Origin: Clostridiales bacterium
GTDB taxonomy: Bacteria; Bacillota; Clostridia; WRLR01
Reading direction: 5' to 3'
DNA: 12,519 nt
Assembly: GCA_031263625.1 (NCBI GenBank)
Contig: JAISFK010000055.1
Location: forward strand, 1 to 12,519
Positions 1 through 6,841 of this stretch are shown here, piece by piece; the stretch's first letter is position 1, and every line of letters begins with the position of its first letter. The notes under the pieces are model-generated. The model did no database searches and was not told the DNA's origin. It worked only from the letters and a program-made list of their open reading frames with translations. Both the position numbers and the translations under genes were made by a program.

Positions 1-174
1 CGCCTTTTTGGCGAGCACGGCAGCCTCCCGCTCATGATCCGCTGCCACGCGAGGGACGTGTACGAGCATATTGGCGACCTGAAGCGCGGGCGCGCCGTGA
101 TCATGCTCAACATAGACAGTCTCGGCGAAGGCCGCGACGCGATGCGCTTCATCCGCAGGCACTCCATAATCTGA
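1..174 (+). CDS. C-terminal fragment of an unrecognised protein
   Basis: An open frame enters from the left edge and ends at TGA 172-174, giving the last 57 residues of a protein whose start lies outside the window. The codons look real (mostly G or C in third position). The peptide contains a segment reading GDLKRGRAVIMLNIDSLGEG. This loosely recalls the 'L..G..VV.NL..L' strand of SepF/DUF552 proteins, but the rest of that fold does not follow before the stop, so I do not assign it. No intrinsic terminator is evident after the stop. Confidence 0.5.
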   Translation, partial: RLFGEHGSLPLMIRCHARDVYEHIGDLKRGRAVIMLNIDSLGEGRDAMRFIRRHSII

Positions 175-408
175 ACATAATCGGGAGCGATAGCATCTGC
201 AGTATTCCGGCTCGCTGGAGCGCCCCCCTGGTCAACACCGGGCCTGCGCTGCCGGGCAAATCGCAACGCTCGCGAGTATACACTGACGAGCATTTGAATT
301 TTCCATAAACGCGAGTCAGTAATACTCGTTTCCTCTGTCCGACCGCAAATTGCGGTCGAAATTCCCAATCGAACACGAGTATAAGTCGGAGGTTAGGGGA
401 AGCGGCCG
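175..408. repeat. Non-coding stretch with clustered inverted repeats
   Basis: I see no convincing gene here. Arms 273-287 and 315-328 form an imperfect stem of 7 and 6 pairs (outer arm CGAGTAT with ATACTCG), with a 27-base loop. A 9-bp palindrome follows at 340-348 and 350-358 (CGACCGCAA, one base, TTGCGGTCG). The CGAGTAT word occurs a third time at 376-382. An 87-codon minus-strand frame (149-412) runs through the hairpins and has no clear ribosome site. Its translation reminds me of short repeat peptides annotated many times in Paenibacillus-like genomes, which would suit an interspersed palindromic element rather than a gene. That resemblance is from memory and is unverified. Confidence 0.45.
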
Positions 409-603
409 TCATTTCGCCGCGTTCGCGGCGCGGTATTCCTCAAATGCCGCGATTTCGTCGGCGGCCGGCTCGCATTCCTTTGCGCCGTTCAATTCTTTTA
501 TGTCCTCGGGGCCGTAATGGATCGTGATGGCGTATCCTTCTTCTTTCAGTTTTTTCGCATACGGGTTTTTGCGCCCGCTTGAAAAATCATAGCTGTCTTT
601 CAT
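409..603 (-). CDS. Small antitoxin partner of the BrnT toxin
   Basis: A 64-residue protein beginning MKDSYDFSSGRKNPYAKKLK. This opening is typical of short antitoxin-like proteins encoded beside BrnT or RelE-type toxins (form 'YDFSKGKRNPYAKKLK'). In those relatives a ribbon-helix-helix strand such as ITIRL follows; here the matching stretch is AITIHYGPEDIKEL. The second half is acidic and Ala/Glu-rich, plausible for toxin neutralisation. The start ATG (603-601) overlaps the toxin stop as ATGA, and a GGAGG site (complement of 610-614) sits 6 nt upstream, so translation is probably coupled. It should bind and inhibit the toxin and may autoregulate the pair. It is not a standard BrnA, so I give no symbol. 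The role rests mainly on context. Confidence 0.7.
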   Translation of the reverse strand: MKDSYDFSSGRKNPYAKKLKEEGYAITIHYGPEDIKELNGAKECEPAADEIAAFEEYRAANAAK

Positions 604-887
604 TGCGCGCCTCCATATAATTTTGATTCATGCTCGGCTGCCTTTCGGGCAGAGATTATGCGTATGGTGGCAGGGCTTTCGCGAAAGCAGTGGCAAACGA
701 CCAGCAGGCGCGGCTTTGCGCTGAACCCGATGATGATAAACCGCTCTTCGCCACCGGAATGCGCGTCGTCTTTAATGACCAAAGCGTTTTCATCCAAAAA
801 AACAGTGGCCGCTTCCCGAAAAGACACGCCATGCTTGCGGATATTGGCTTTGTTCTTGTTTTCATCCCATTCAAAGCGATTTTCCAA
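600..887 (-). CDS. brnT: BrnT family ribonuclease toxin
   Basis: A 95-residue protein matching the BrnT family in length and motif order: FEWDENKNKANIRKHGVSF at residues 4-22, the EAATVFLDE helix (25-33), a DDAHSGGEERFIIIGFS strand pair (40-56), and the closing RIISARKAAEHESKLY. BrnT toxins adopt a RelE-like fold and cleave RNA to stop translation; the partner antitoxin blocks the toxin and represses the operon. The start is taken as TTG at 887-885, because no ATG precedes the conserved FEWD motif and GGGGG lies 8 nt upstream. Toxin first, antitoxin second is the usual brnT-brnA order. The pair lies on the strand opposite the cas operon, about 270 bp away. I saw no convincing promoter upstream. 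Confidence 0.88.
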   Translation of the reverse strand: MENRFEWDENKNKANIRKHGVSFREAATVFLDENALVIKDDAHSGGEERFIIIGFSAKPRLLVVCHCFRESPATIRIISARKAAEHESKLYGGAQ

Positions 888-1044
888 TCAATGCGCCCCC
901 TAACCGCATTGCCTGCCGGCTTTTTATTTCACAATAAGCCAAACGACGCCGCCCCTGCGCTTAACAGTCGGGCGGCGTCTGCGAATGCGCTCACAGAACT
1001 CTGATAAGTAGCTGTCTAAGTTACAATCCACAAGCAAAAAACGC
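888..1044. other. Intergenic region with GC-rich hairpin
   Basis: This part of the spacer between the divergent toxin-antitoxin and cas operons has no gene I can support. It holds a perfect 10-bp inverted repeat, GACGCCGCCC (945-954) with GGGCGGCGTC (970-979), around a 15-base loop. No run of T follows on the plus strand. On the minus strand the hairpin is followed by GTTTGGCTTATTG, a weak terminator tail. It could end antisense transcription coming from the cas side or be a folded leader of the brnT transcript. From about 1020 the sequence becomes clearly AT-rich up to the cas5 ribosome site. Confidence 0.4.
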
Positions 1045-1073
1045 TTGACATAAAAATTTTACTGTGATACGCT
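1045..1073 (+). promoter_or_regulatory. Probable sigma-A promoter of the cas operon
   Basis: A perfect -35 box TTGACA (1045-1050) is followed by a 17-bp spacer and a weaker -10 TACGCT (1068-1073). The -10 is rescued by an extended TGn element (TG at 1065-1066). It lies in an AT-rich stretch and would start transcription near 1080, leaving a leader of about 80 nt before cas5. A short inverted repeat, CAAGC (1031-1035) with GCTTG (1043-1047), overlaps the -35 box and could bind a regulator. This is the only strong promoter seen before the four cas genes. Confidence 0.6.
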
Positions 1074-1147
1074 GAATAAGTCAATATTTTCTTAGATAGA
1101 TAATTATTGAGTTTGTGACGAAATACAACATGTAAGGCACGATTCTT

Positions 1148-1155
1148 AAGGAGGT
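1148..1155 (+). promoter_or_regulatory. Strong ribosome binding site of cas5
   Basis: AAGGAGGT, a full match to the anti-Shine-Dalgarno sequence, lies 5 nt before ATG 1161. It fixes the start of cas5 and is the strongest translation signal at the head of the operon. Confidence 0.8.
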
Positions 1156-1160
1156 AGGCA

Positions 1161-1829
1161 ATGCCCTCATATCCAGTCGCGATGGAAATTGCGGGCGTCA
1201 CGGCGATGTGGACGAGGCCCGACACCGGCGACTGCCCTGTCAGCTATCCGGCGCCGACGTACTCGGCGGTAAAGGCGATATTTGAGTCTGTGCTATGGGG
1301 CCCAGCGGTCGAGGTCATTCCGCAAAGCGTCGAGCTGTGCGCTCCTATCCAATATCACTCGTATATCACGAATTACGGCGGGCCGCTCCGCAGTTCCAAA
1401 GCCATTGGCACCGGGAGCGGATACCAGCTGATCGCCACGGTGCTGATTGACGTGTGCTACAAGCTATACGCGAAAGTCGGGCCAAACCCGGACAAATCCA
1501 AGCTCCCGGACAGCGCGGCTGAGTGGGACGCCAAGACCACGTCGCCCGGACACGCCTATCAGGCTATTTTCAGCAGAAGGCTGGAGCGCGGGCAGTGCTA
1601 CTCCATACCGGCGCTCGGGTGGCGCGAGTTTACGCCATCGTACTTCGGCCCGCTCCGCAGCGACACGAGAGTGCAGTCGTCCGCGCCGGACATCGTAATC
1701 CCGTCTATGCTGAGGGAGGTGTTCGGAGGCGGATATAAGTCGCCGGTATCGTATGCGTACACTCAGAACGCGGTGATAGAGGCGGGCCGCCTTCGGTTCG
1801 CGGGCAGTGGTGAACGCGATGATAAATGA
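1161..1829 (+). CDS. cas5: Cas5 (type I-C-like) Cascade subunit
   Basis: A 222-residue RAMP-fold Cas5 of the type I-C (Cas5d/Cas5c) kind. Family features include AMWTRPDTGDCPVSYPAPTY near the N-terminus, the AVKAIFESVLWGP helix (36-48), PIQYHSYITNYGGPLR, and a glycine-bearing RRLERGQCYSIPALGWREF segment. Cas5d normally caps the crRNA 5' handle and, in type I-C, also cuts the pre-crRNA in place of Cas6. In B. halodurans Cas5d, as I recall it, the catalytic residues are Tyr46, Lys116 and His117 in the contexts SIYWKP and GKHY. Here Leu45 sits in the tyrosine position (SVLWGP), and the second site reads PGHAYQ (His131, no lysine next to it). The gene is the first of the operon and overlaps cas8c by 11 nt. 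Family call firm; processing activity uncertain. Confidence 0.9.
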   Translation: MPSYPVAMEIAGVTAMWTRPDTGDCPVSYPAPTYSAVKAIFESVLWGPAVEVIPQSVELCAPIQYHSYITNYGGPLRSSKAIGTGSGYQLIATVLIDVCYKLYAKVGPNPDKSKLPDSAAEWDAKTTSPGHAYQAIFSRRLERGQCYSIPALGWREFTPSYFGPLRSDTRVQSSAPDIVIPSMLREVFGGGYKSPVSYAYTQNAVIEAGRLRFAGSGERDDK

Positions 1830-3738
1830 ATTGCATTCGCTCGCCGAAACTCTCTGCAAGATGAACATTGCGCCGGACAAAAGCCCCGCCGGCTATGAAA
1901 AGCTGCCTAAAGCGCCTTGCTACAGAATATGGATATCGGAGTCCGGGGACATTGCGGGAATAGACAAGCTGGGGCCGGAACTCGTTGAGAAACTGCGAAA
2001 ATACGGAAAAAGGAGCGGCACGTCGAAAACGTTTCCCGCGTTTAATCTCAGAAACACCGACGACGAAAAAGCAGACGATTCGCTCAAGGCGACGGCGCAG
2101 GAGCTATTGGGGAAAATACCGGACGACAGCCCAAATTCCGTTACAAAGCTCATCGACATAATTGCGCGGCAAGAGATTATTGCCGTGCTGAAAAACTATC
2201 TTGAGGACACGGGGACAGACGACGGCACTGCGGCCGACCGCAAAGAGCTCGCTGAAAAATGGCGCGCCGGAAAGAGCGCATCCGTTATTCTTGATTTCGC
2301 GGAATGGTGGGATTTCGAGCATCCCGTCGCGAGCGAGCCGATGGCGGAATGGATAAAAGACGCGCTGCTGTCGGCTGAATCCGAAAGCGGATGTCCCGAA
2401 CGCGCCGGCGAACTTGACGCGTTCGGAGAACCGCTCGACGCGCGATCTGAGTTGATGCCTGTGGTAGCGCTTGGCAGCCTCGGCCGCGTGGGACTGCGCG
2501 CAATGTTCAGAGGGCAGCCCTGCCAAAAGCGCTTCGGAAGGTTCGACGACGCGTCTTACCCGATTTCAAAATCAAATCGCAGCTCAGCAAGAAGCGCGCT
2601 TGAATGGCTCGCGCGGCCGGAAAACAAGTACACAACATGGGTAAAAGCCGACAAAGACGAAATCGTGTTCGCCTACCCGTCGGAATTGCCGAAACAGGAC
2701 AGGGCGGCAGAGGAGGCGGCGGGATATGCGGAACTGCTGGGAGGCGCCAGGCCGGACAGAACTTTTGAGGCGATAGCGGCGCAGTTCGCCAATGTATATC
2801 GAGGCCTGCCATTATCCGAAAAACCAGAGCACATACGCATATTTTCAATTCGCAAAATGGACAAGGCGCGCTCTGAAGTCGTTGTCACCCGCAGCCTGGC
2901 ACCTGAGAGCTACATGAGAGCCGCCGAGGAGTGGCAAACCGGCTGCCTCAATACGCCTAAAATCTCCGCAGGCAAGCAAATCACGCCGTTCCCGCTGGAT
3001 ACGGCGAGGATCGTCAACGCAATTTGGAAGCGGGACGGCGAACAGAAAGCAGCCGTCAAGCGCATACGCCATTATCAGGGGCTTGAGCTGCTGTTAAACG
3101 ACAGTATCGACGCGGCGCATTATATCGGCATACTAGTCTCAAACGCGGCTGGGATAATCGCTTGCAGCAAGGAGAAGCTCAAAGGGCGCGGCGCTAAAAT
3201 TGCCGAGATCGCGGCCATGCTCGGGCTTTTGTTGTATAAGGGCGGCAAAGAGCGCTGCCGCAAGGAGGAATACATGAAAAACACGGCGTATTTAACCGGA
3301 CAGTTGCTAAAGGCCTCGGATGAGCTTCACGCGCTGTACTGCAAGGTCGTCCGTAGCAGCGATAAGAGCGACGGCATACCGCCGCAACTGGCGGGGGCTT
3401 CTATGTTCACGGCGGCGTCAGACGCGCCGCACAGCGCGATAGCCCAGCTTGGCGCGCGCATGAACCCATATATTGCGTGGGCAAAAAGCTATCGGTACAA
3501 GGGCATCACCGAGCAGGGGAAGCGCAGCTCGACGGCATGGTGGCTTCTGGGATTGTTTGAGCGCATATCGACAGAGCTCGGCGGAACCCTTACGGAACCG
3601 GCGCGCTTTGACGATTTTGACAAAGCGCAGTTTTTCCTCGGCTATCTGGCGGAATTCCCGAAAGGCGACAAGCCAAACGAAGGAATCGAAATAAGCGAAA
3701 AAATAATTGCAGAAGGAGAGGGCAATAATGGCCAATGA
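1819..3738 (+). CDS. cas8c: Cas8c/Csd1-like large subunit of Cascade
   Basis: A 639-residue protein between cas5 and cas7, the position of Cas8c (Csd1), which recognises the PAM and opens target DNA. The N-terminal half is divergent from the Csd1 proteins I remember. The C-terminal part is clearer: YLTGQLLKASDEL (near 491-503) corresponds to the 'YxLGRLxAVLE' helix, and FDKAQFFLGYLAEF near the end matches the 'EEQGxFALGYYHQ' motif of Csd1. I choose ATG 1819 rather than the upstream GTG 1807 because GGTGA lies 5 nt before it and MINELHSLAETL reads as a normal start. It overlaps cas5 by 11 nt and cas7 by 11 nt, indicating translational coupling. No transmembrane or zinc-binding motif is evident. 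The assignment rests on context plus the C-terminal motifs. Confidence 0.82.
   Translation: MINELHSLAETLCKMNIAPDKSPAGYEKLPKAPCYRIWISESGDIAGIDKLGPELVEKLRKYGKRSGTSKTFPAFNLRNTDDEKADDSLKATAQELLGKIPDDSPNSVTKLIDIIARQEIIAVLKNYLEDTGTDDGTAADRKELAEKWRAGKSASVILDFAEWWDFEHPVASEPMAEWIKDALLSAESESGCPERAGELDAFGEPLDARSELMPVVALGSLGRVGLRAMFRGQPCQKRFGRFDDASYPISKSNRSSARSALEWLARPENKYTTWVKADKDEIVFAYPSELPKQDRAAEEAAGYAELLGGARPDRTFEAIAAQFANVYRGLPLSEKPEHIRIFSIRKMDKARSEVVVTRSLAPESYMRAAEEWQTGCLNTPKISAGKQITPFPLDTARIVNAIWKRDGEQKAAVKRIRHYQGLELLLNDSIDAAHYIGILVSNAAGIIACSKEKLKGRGAKIAEIAAMLGLLLYKGGKERCRKEEYMKNTAYLTGQLLKASDELHALYCKVVRSSDKSDGIPPQLAGASMFTAASDAPHSAIAQLGARMNPYIAWAKSYRYKGITEQGKRSSTAWWLLGLFERISTELGGTLTEPARFDDFDKAQFFLGYLAEFPKGDKPNEGIEISEKIIAEGEGNNGQ
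3262..3268 (+). promoter_or_regulatory. Internal ribosome binding site within cas8c
   Basis: AAGGAGG is followed after 5 nt (AATAC) by ATG 3274, in frame with cas8c. It is as good as the cas5 site and much better than the one before ATG 1819. Its position, at the start of the Csd1 C-terminal helical domain, is where type I-C cas8c genes are known to start Cas11c internally. Confidence 0.75.
3274..3738 (+). CDS. cas11c: Cas11c small subunit from an internal start in cas8c
   Basis: Translation from ATG 3274 (Met486 of Cas8c) would give a 154-residue protein beginning MKNTAYLTGQLLKASDEL and ending at the cas8c stop. It is predicted largely helical, as expected for Cas11, the small subunit lining the Cascade belly. 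Established knowledge: type I-C systems lack a separate cas11 gene and make Cas11c from an internal start near the 3' end of cas8c. Seen here: a perfect AAGGAGG, correct spacing, an in-frame ATG, and a domain boundary consistent with the C-terminal Csd1 motif. It is nested entirely inside cas8c. Independent expression is inferred, not shown. Confidence 0.72.
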   Translation: MKNTAYLTGQLLKASDELHALYCKVVRSSDKSDGIPPQLAGASMFTAASDAPHSAIAQLGARMNPYIAWAKSYRYKGITEQGKRSSTAWWLLGLFERISTELGGTLTEPARFDDFDKAQFFLGYLAEFPKGDKPNEGIEISEKIIAEGEGNNGQ

Positions 3739-4597
3739 AATCAAGCGCGCCACAGGGTTGCTCGTTATAGAGGCGGTCAACTCGAATCCCAACGGAGACC
3801 CGGATCGAGAGGCGGATCCGCGCCAGCGCCCGAACGGCATAGGCGAAATTTCGCCTGTATCGTTCAAGCGCAAGCTCCGCGATTTGATTGAGGACGGAGC
3901 AAGCTCGTTTTTCAGGCAGCTGCCGGATAAATACTCCGCGCACCCGGAATGCTACCGCATACTTGAGTCGCGCGGACGCTCCATTGCGGCTATCAATGCT
4001 GAAATGGGCACAGAGCCGAGCCGGTTCCTTGAAAGCGAATTCGTAAAAAAATACTGGGACGCGCGTATATTCGGAAACACTTTTTTAGAAAAAGGCGACA
4101 AGGGATTCATCAAGACCGGCGTCGTCCAATTTGGCGTAGGCGTTTCGATCGCGCCCGTGAGCATTGCCCGCATGACCAACACCAACAAGGCCGGCGTTCA
4201 AGAAGGGAAAAGCGCGGGCATGGCGCCGCTTGCGTTCCGCGTGGTGGAGCACGGCGTGTACGCCATGCCATTTTTTACGAATCCTAATTACGCCGGCAAG
4301 AGCGGCTGCACAGCGGACGATATTGAGCTGCTCCGGCTGCTTATCCCCTATGCCTACGACCTCAACCGATCGGCGATACGCCCCGACGTCAGGCTCCGCC
4401 ACGCATGGTACATTGAGCACAGGAATAGCCTCGGCAGCTGCCCTGATTATTTGTTGCTCGACGCACTGACGCCCAAGCGCGCCGGGATAAACAGCCTTGA
4501 ACCGTCGAGCTCGTGGGGCGATTATGAGGATAGGCTCGGGCTGCCGGACGAATTGGCGGCAAAAGTCGCGTCCTGCGTCGATTTGGCGAATCAGTGA
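3728..4597 (+). CDS. cas7: Cas7/Csd2 backbone subunit of Cascade
   Basis: A 289-residue Cas7 of the Csd2/Csh2 superfamily, which polymerises along the crRNA spacer to form the Cascade backbone. Diagnostic motifs are VNSNPNGDPD near residue 20 (the hallmark NPNGDPD), ISPVSFKRKLRDLIED, IKTGVVQFGVGVSIAPVSI in the middle, and VVEHGVYAM followed by DLNRSAIRPDVRLRHAWYI in the C-terminal third. I place the start at ATG 3728, seven codons after the longest possible start, because GGAGAGG (3715-3721) lies just upstream and the family begins near this point. It overlaps cas8c by 11 nt, and its TGA overlaps the cas3 GTG as GTGA. Confidence 0.93.
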   Translation: MANEIKRATGLLVIEAVNSNPNGDPDREADPRQRPNGIGEISPVSFKRKLRDLIEDGASSFFRQLPDKYSAHPECYRILESRGRSIAAINAEMGTEPSRFLESEFVKKYWDARIFGNTFLEKGDKGFIKTGVVQFGVGVSIAPVSIARMTNTNKAGVQEGKSAGMAPLAFRVVEHGVYAMPFFTNPNYAGKSGCTADDIELLRLLIPYAYDLNRSAIRPDVRLRHAWYIEHRNSLGSCPDYLLLDALTPKRAGINSLEPSSSWGDYEDRLGLPDELAAKVASCVDLANQ

Positions 4598-6765
4598 AGG
4601 AGTATTTTGCGCACAGCCCAAGAGGAACGGTTCTAGCGCAGACTTACAAGTCGCACGTAGAAAGCGTTATGGAATTGGCGCTGAAATACGCGAGAGGCTC
4701 GGCCAATTATGCTGCGAAAGACGGGCGGGCATTGACGGAGCTGGCCGGGACATCGGCGTTCTGGCACGACCTCGGCAAACTTCACGCCGAAAACCAAGCC
4801 ATCCTGTCCGGAAAGGAAAAGGCGCAAAAACTGCCGCGCCATCACGAGGACGCAGGGGCGGCTCTGCTTTGCGGGCAAAATCTGTTTGCCGCCGCGACTG
4901 TGTATGCGCATCACACCGGATACCGCGACCGTTCGGAGGAAAGCAAGCGCGGAAAGCTCGCATTTCGAGTTCATGAAGAAATAGACGAAACGGACAGGCT
5001 GCTTGACGGCTACGTTAAAATCCACGATAAATTGCTGGGGCGCTTTGAAAGCAATATTTCCGCCGCCGTGCCAAGCGGAAACGTCAGCGTATTCTTGCGC
5101 CTGCTTTTATCGTGCATTGCGGATGCCGACCACACCGATACGGCAAGACACTACGGCAACTGTCCCGCCGATGATGCCGCGATCGGGCTGCGCCCCGCCG
5201 AGCGCCTCGCCGCGTTGAACGAATATGTCGCGACGCTCGCCTCGAAGACGCCGGACGCGGACGCCCGCGCCGCTCTGCGAGGCGAGATGTACGCCGCCTG
5301 CCGGGATTCGGAGATATCCGGTAGCGCGAAAATCGCTTTTTGCGACAGCCCGGTGGGATCGGGGAAAACCACGGCTCTGATGGCGCATTTATTGGCTCAG
5401 GCACAAGCGCGCGGACTCAGGCGCATCTTTGTCGTACTGCCGTTCACCAATATCATAGACCAGTCAGTAAAGGTTTACAGAAAGGCTCTTGCTCTGCCCG
5501 GAGAAAACCCGGAGCATGTTGTGGCGGCGCTGCACCATCGCGCCGATTTCGAGGACGAAGAAGCGCGGCACCTGACCGCGCTTTGGCGCGCCCCGATAGT
5601 AGTGACTACGGCGGTTGCGTTTTTTGAAACGCTCGCGTCAAATAAGCCCGCCGCGCTCAGGAAACTTCACGAGCTCCCGGGAAGCGCGATTTTTGTGGAC
5701 GAATCGCACGCGGCTTTGCCGGCGAAGCTCCTGCCTCTCGCGTGGAAATGGATGAATGCTTACGCCGAAGAATGGGGCTGCTACTGGGCTTTGGCTTCCG
5801 GCTCTCTGTGCCGTTTCTGGGAAATTCCCGAAATCGCGCAGAATGCCGCAACGAGGAAAGTCCCGGAAATCATAGGCGAGGATCTGAGACGGCGACTGAG
5901 CGCGTATGAGAGCAAGCGAATTAATTATTGCCACGACTTGTCCCCGAAAGACGCCGATGAAATAGTCGAATGGGTGGCCGCGCACCCCGGGCCGAGGCTC
6001 ATCATAGTCAATACCGTCAATAGCGCCGCCGTGCTTGCCCACGCGTTCAAGGCGCGCTTCGGACGCGAAAAGGTTGAGCATTTGTCAACCGCGCTGACTC
6101 CCCCCGACCGCGAAAAAACATTGGGGCGCGTGCGCGAACGCTTAGGCAACGCGGCCGACGGCAATTGGACGCTCGTCGCGACCTCGTGCGTCGAAGCGGG
6201 CGTTGATATTTCATTCCGGACGGGCTTCCGCGAGCTCGGATCCCTCGCGTCGTTGCTGCAGCTGGCGGGCCGCATTGACCGAGAGGGCAAATACAGCGGC
6301 GCCGAAGTTTGGACGTTCGCGCTCTCCGGAGAGTTCGCCGGCAATCCAAACATAAAGGACGCCGTTGAGGTGTTGCGCAGATTTTTTTGTAACGGCGCGG
6401 ATATTTCGCCGGATCTGTGCACGACCGCGATCAAAAACGAAATAAGGCGGAGCGGGTTGAGCTCGGCATATAAAGAGCTGGCGGGATATGAAGAAGATCT
6501 GGGCTTTTCATCGCTGAAAGAAAAATTCAAGGTAATAGAAAGCGACACGCAACTCGCCGTGGTCAGCCCGGAAATCGCCGAGCGCGTAAAAAATGGGATG
6601 ATAAATTGGCGCGAGCTTTTGAACAACTCCGTTCAAATCCGCAAAAACAGATTGAATGACAAGCAAAAAATTCTTAATGGCATTTATCTGTGGGATTCGG
6701 GATATGACGGCTTTTTGGGCTATATGAAGGGGGTATTGGAGCCTGGCGGGGCAAAACGCCCCTGA
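4594..6765 (+). CDS. cas3: Cas3 HD nuclease and DExH helicase
   Basis: A 723-residue Cas3, the enzyme Cascade recruits to unwind and degrade target DNA. The N-terminal HD nuclease domain shows FAHS (residues 5-8), FWHDLGKLH with the His58-Asp59 pair, PRHHEDAGAALL and YAHHTGY, all metal ligands or their contexts. The helicase shows Walker A PVGSGKTT (Lys258), VVTTAVAFFETLASN, motif II DESH (369-372) in place of the commoner DEVH/DEAH, and motif VI QLAGRIDR (556-563). Both activities look intact. The start is GTG, overlapping the cas7 stop by 4 nt (GTGA) with no strong ribosome site, so translation probably depends on cas7. Cas3 lies last in the operon, whereas in the usual I-C order it lies first. 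Confidence 0.95.
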   Translation: MKEYFAHSPRGTVLAQTYKSHVESVMELALKYARGSANYAAKDGRALTELAGTSAFWHDLGKLHAENQAILSGKEKAQKLPRHHEDAGAALLCGQNLFAAATVYAHHTGYRDRSEESKRGKLAFRVHEEIDETDRLLDGYVKIHDKLLGRFESNISAAVPSGNVSVFLRLLLSCIADADHTDTARHYGNCPADDAAIGLRPAERLAALNEYVATLASKTPDADARAALRGEMYAACRDSEISGSAKIAFCDSPVGSGKTTALMAHLLAQAQARGLRRIFVVLPFTNIIDQSVKVYRKALALPGENPEHVVAALHHRADFEDEEARHLTALWRAPIVVTTAVAFFETLASNKPAALRKLHELPGSAIFVDESHAALPAKLLPLAWKWMNAYAEEWGCYWALASGSLCRFWEIPEIAQNAATRKVPEIIGEDLRRRLSAYESKRINYCHDLSPKDADEIVEWVAAHPGPRLIIVNTVNSAAVLAHAFKARFGREKVEHLSTALTPPDREKTLGRVRERLGNAADGNWTLVATSCVEAGVDISFRTGFRELGSLASLLQLAGRIDREGKYSGAEVWTFALSGEFAGNPNIKDAVEVLRRFFCNGADISPDLCTTAIKNEIRRSGLSSAYKELAGYEEDLGFSSLKEKFKVIESDTQLAVVSPEIAERVKNGMINWRELLNNSVQIRKNRLNDKQKILNGIYLWDSGYDGFLGYMKGVLEPGGAKRP

Positions 6766-6766
6766 A

Positions 6767-6787
6767 CGGCTTGACGCCGCTTTGTTT
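6767..6787 (+). terminator. Weak candidate terminator after cas3
   Basis: A short stem CGGC (6767-6770) with GCCG (6776-6779) is followed by CTTTGTTT. A second hairpin, GGGGC (6748-6752) with GCCCC (6758-6762), overlaps the last cas3 codons. Stems are only 4 and 5 bp, so termination would be leaky. It is the only such signal between cas3 and the next promoter. Confidence 0.3.
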
Positions 6788-6841
6788 AAGTATAATGACA
6801 TGCCTTGTGGCTTTGTACAAAAAATAGCCGCATATTTTTCA

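Noticed and set aside
149..412. 87-codon minus-strand gene
   Set aside because: It crosses two inverted repeats, overlaps the end of the plus-strand gene and has no clear ribosome site; better read as repeat-element sequence.
630..1004. Plus-strand open frame across the toxin gene
   Set aside because: It is the antisense of brnT, which has clear family motifs on the other strand, and it continues through the GC-rich hairpin.
6791..6796. TATAAT as a second promoter before the GH2 gene
   Set aside because: The box is consensus, but TTGACG is only 14 bp away and the hexamer at 17 bp is GGCTTG. The promoter at 6842-6870 is better spaced. It could still be a minor start.
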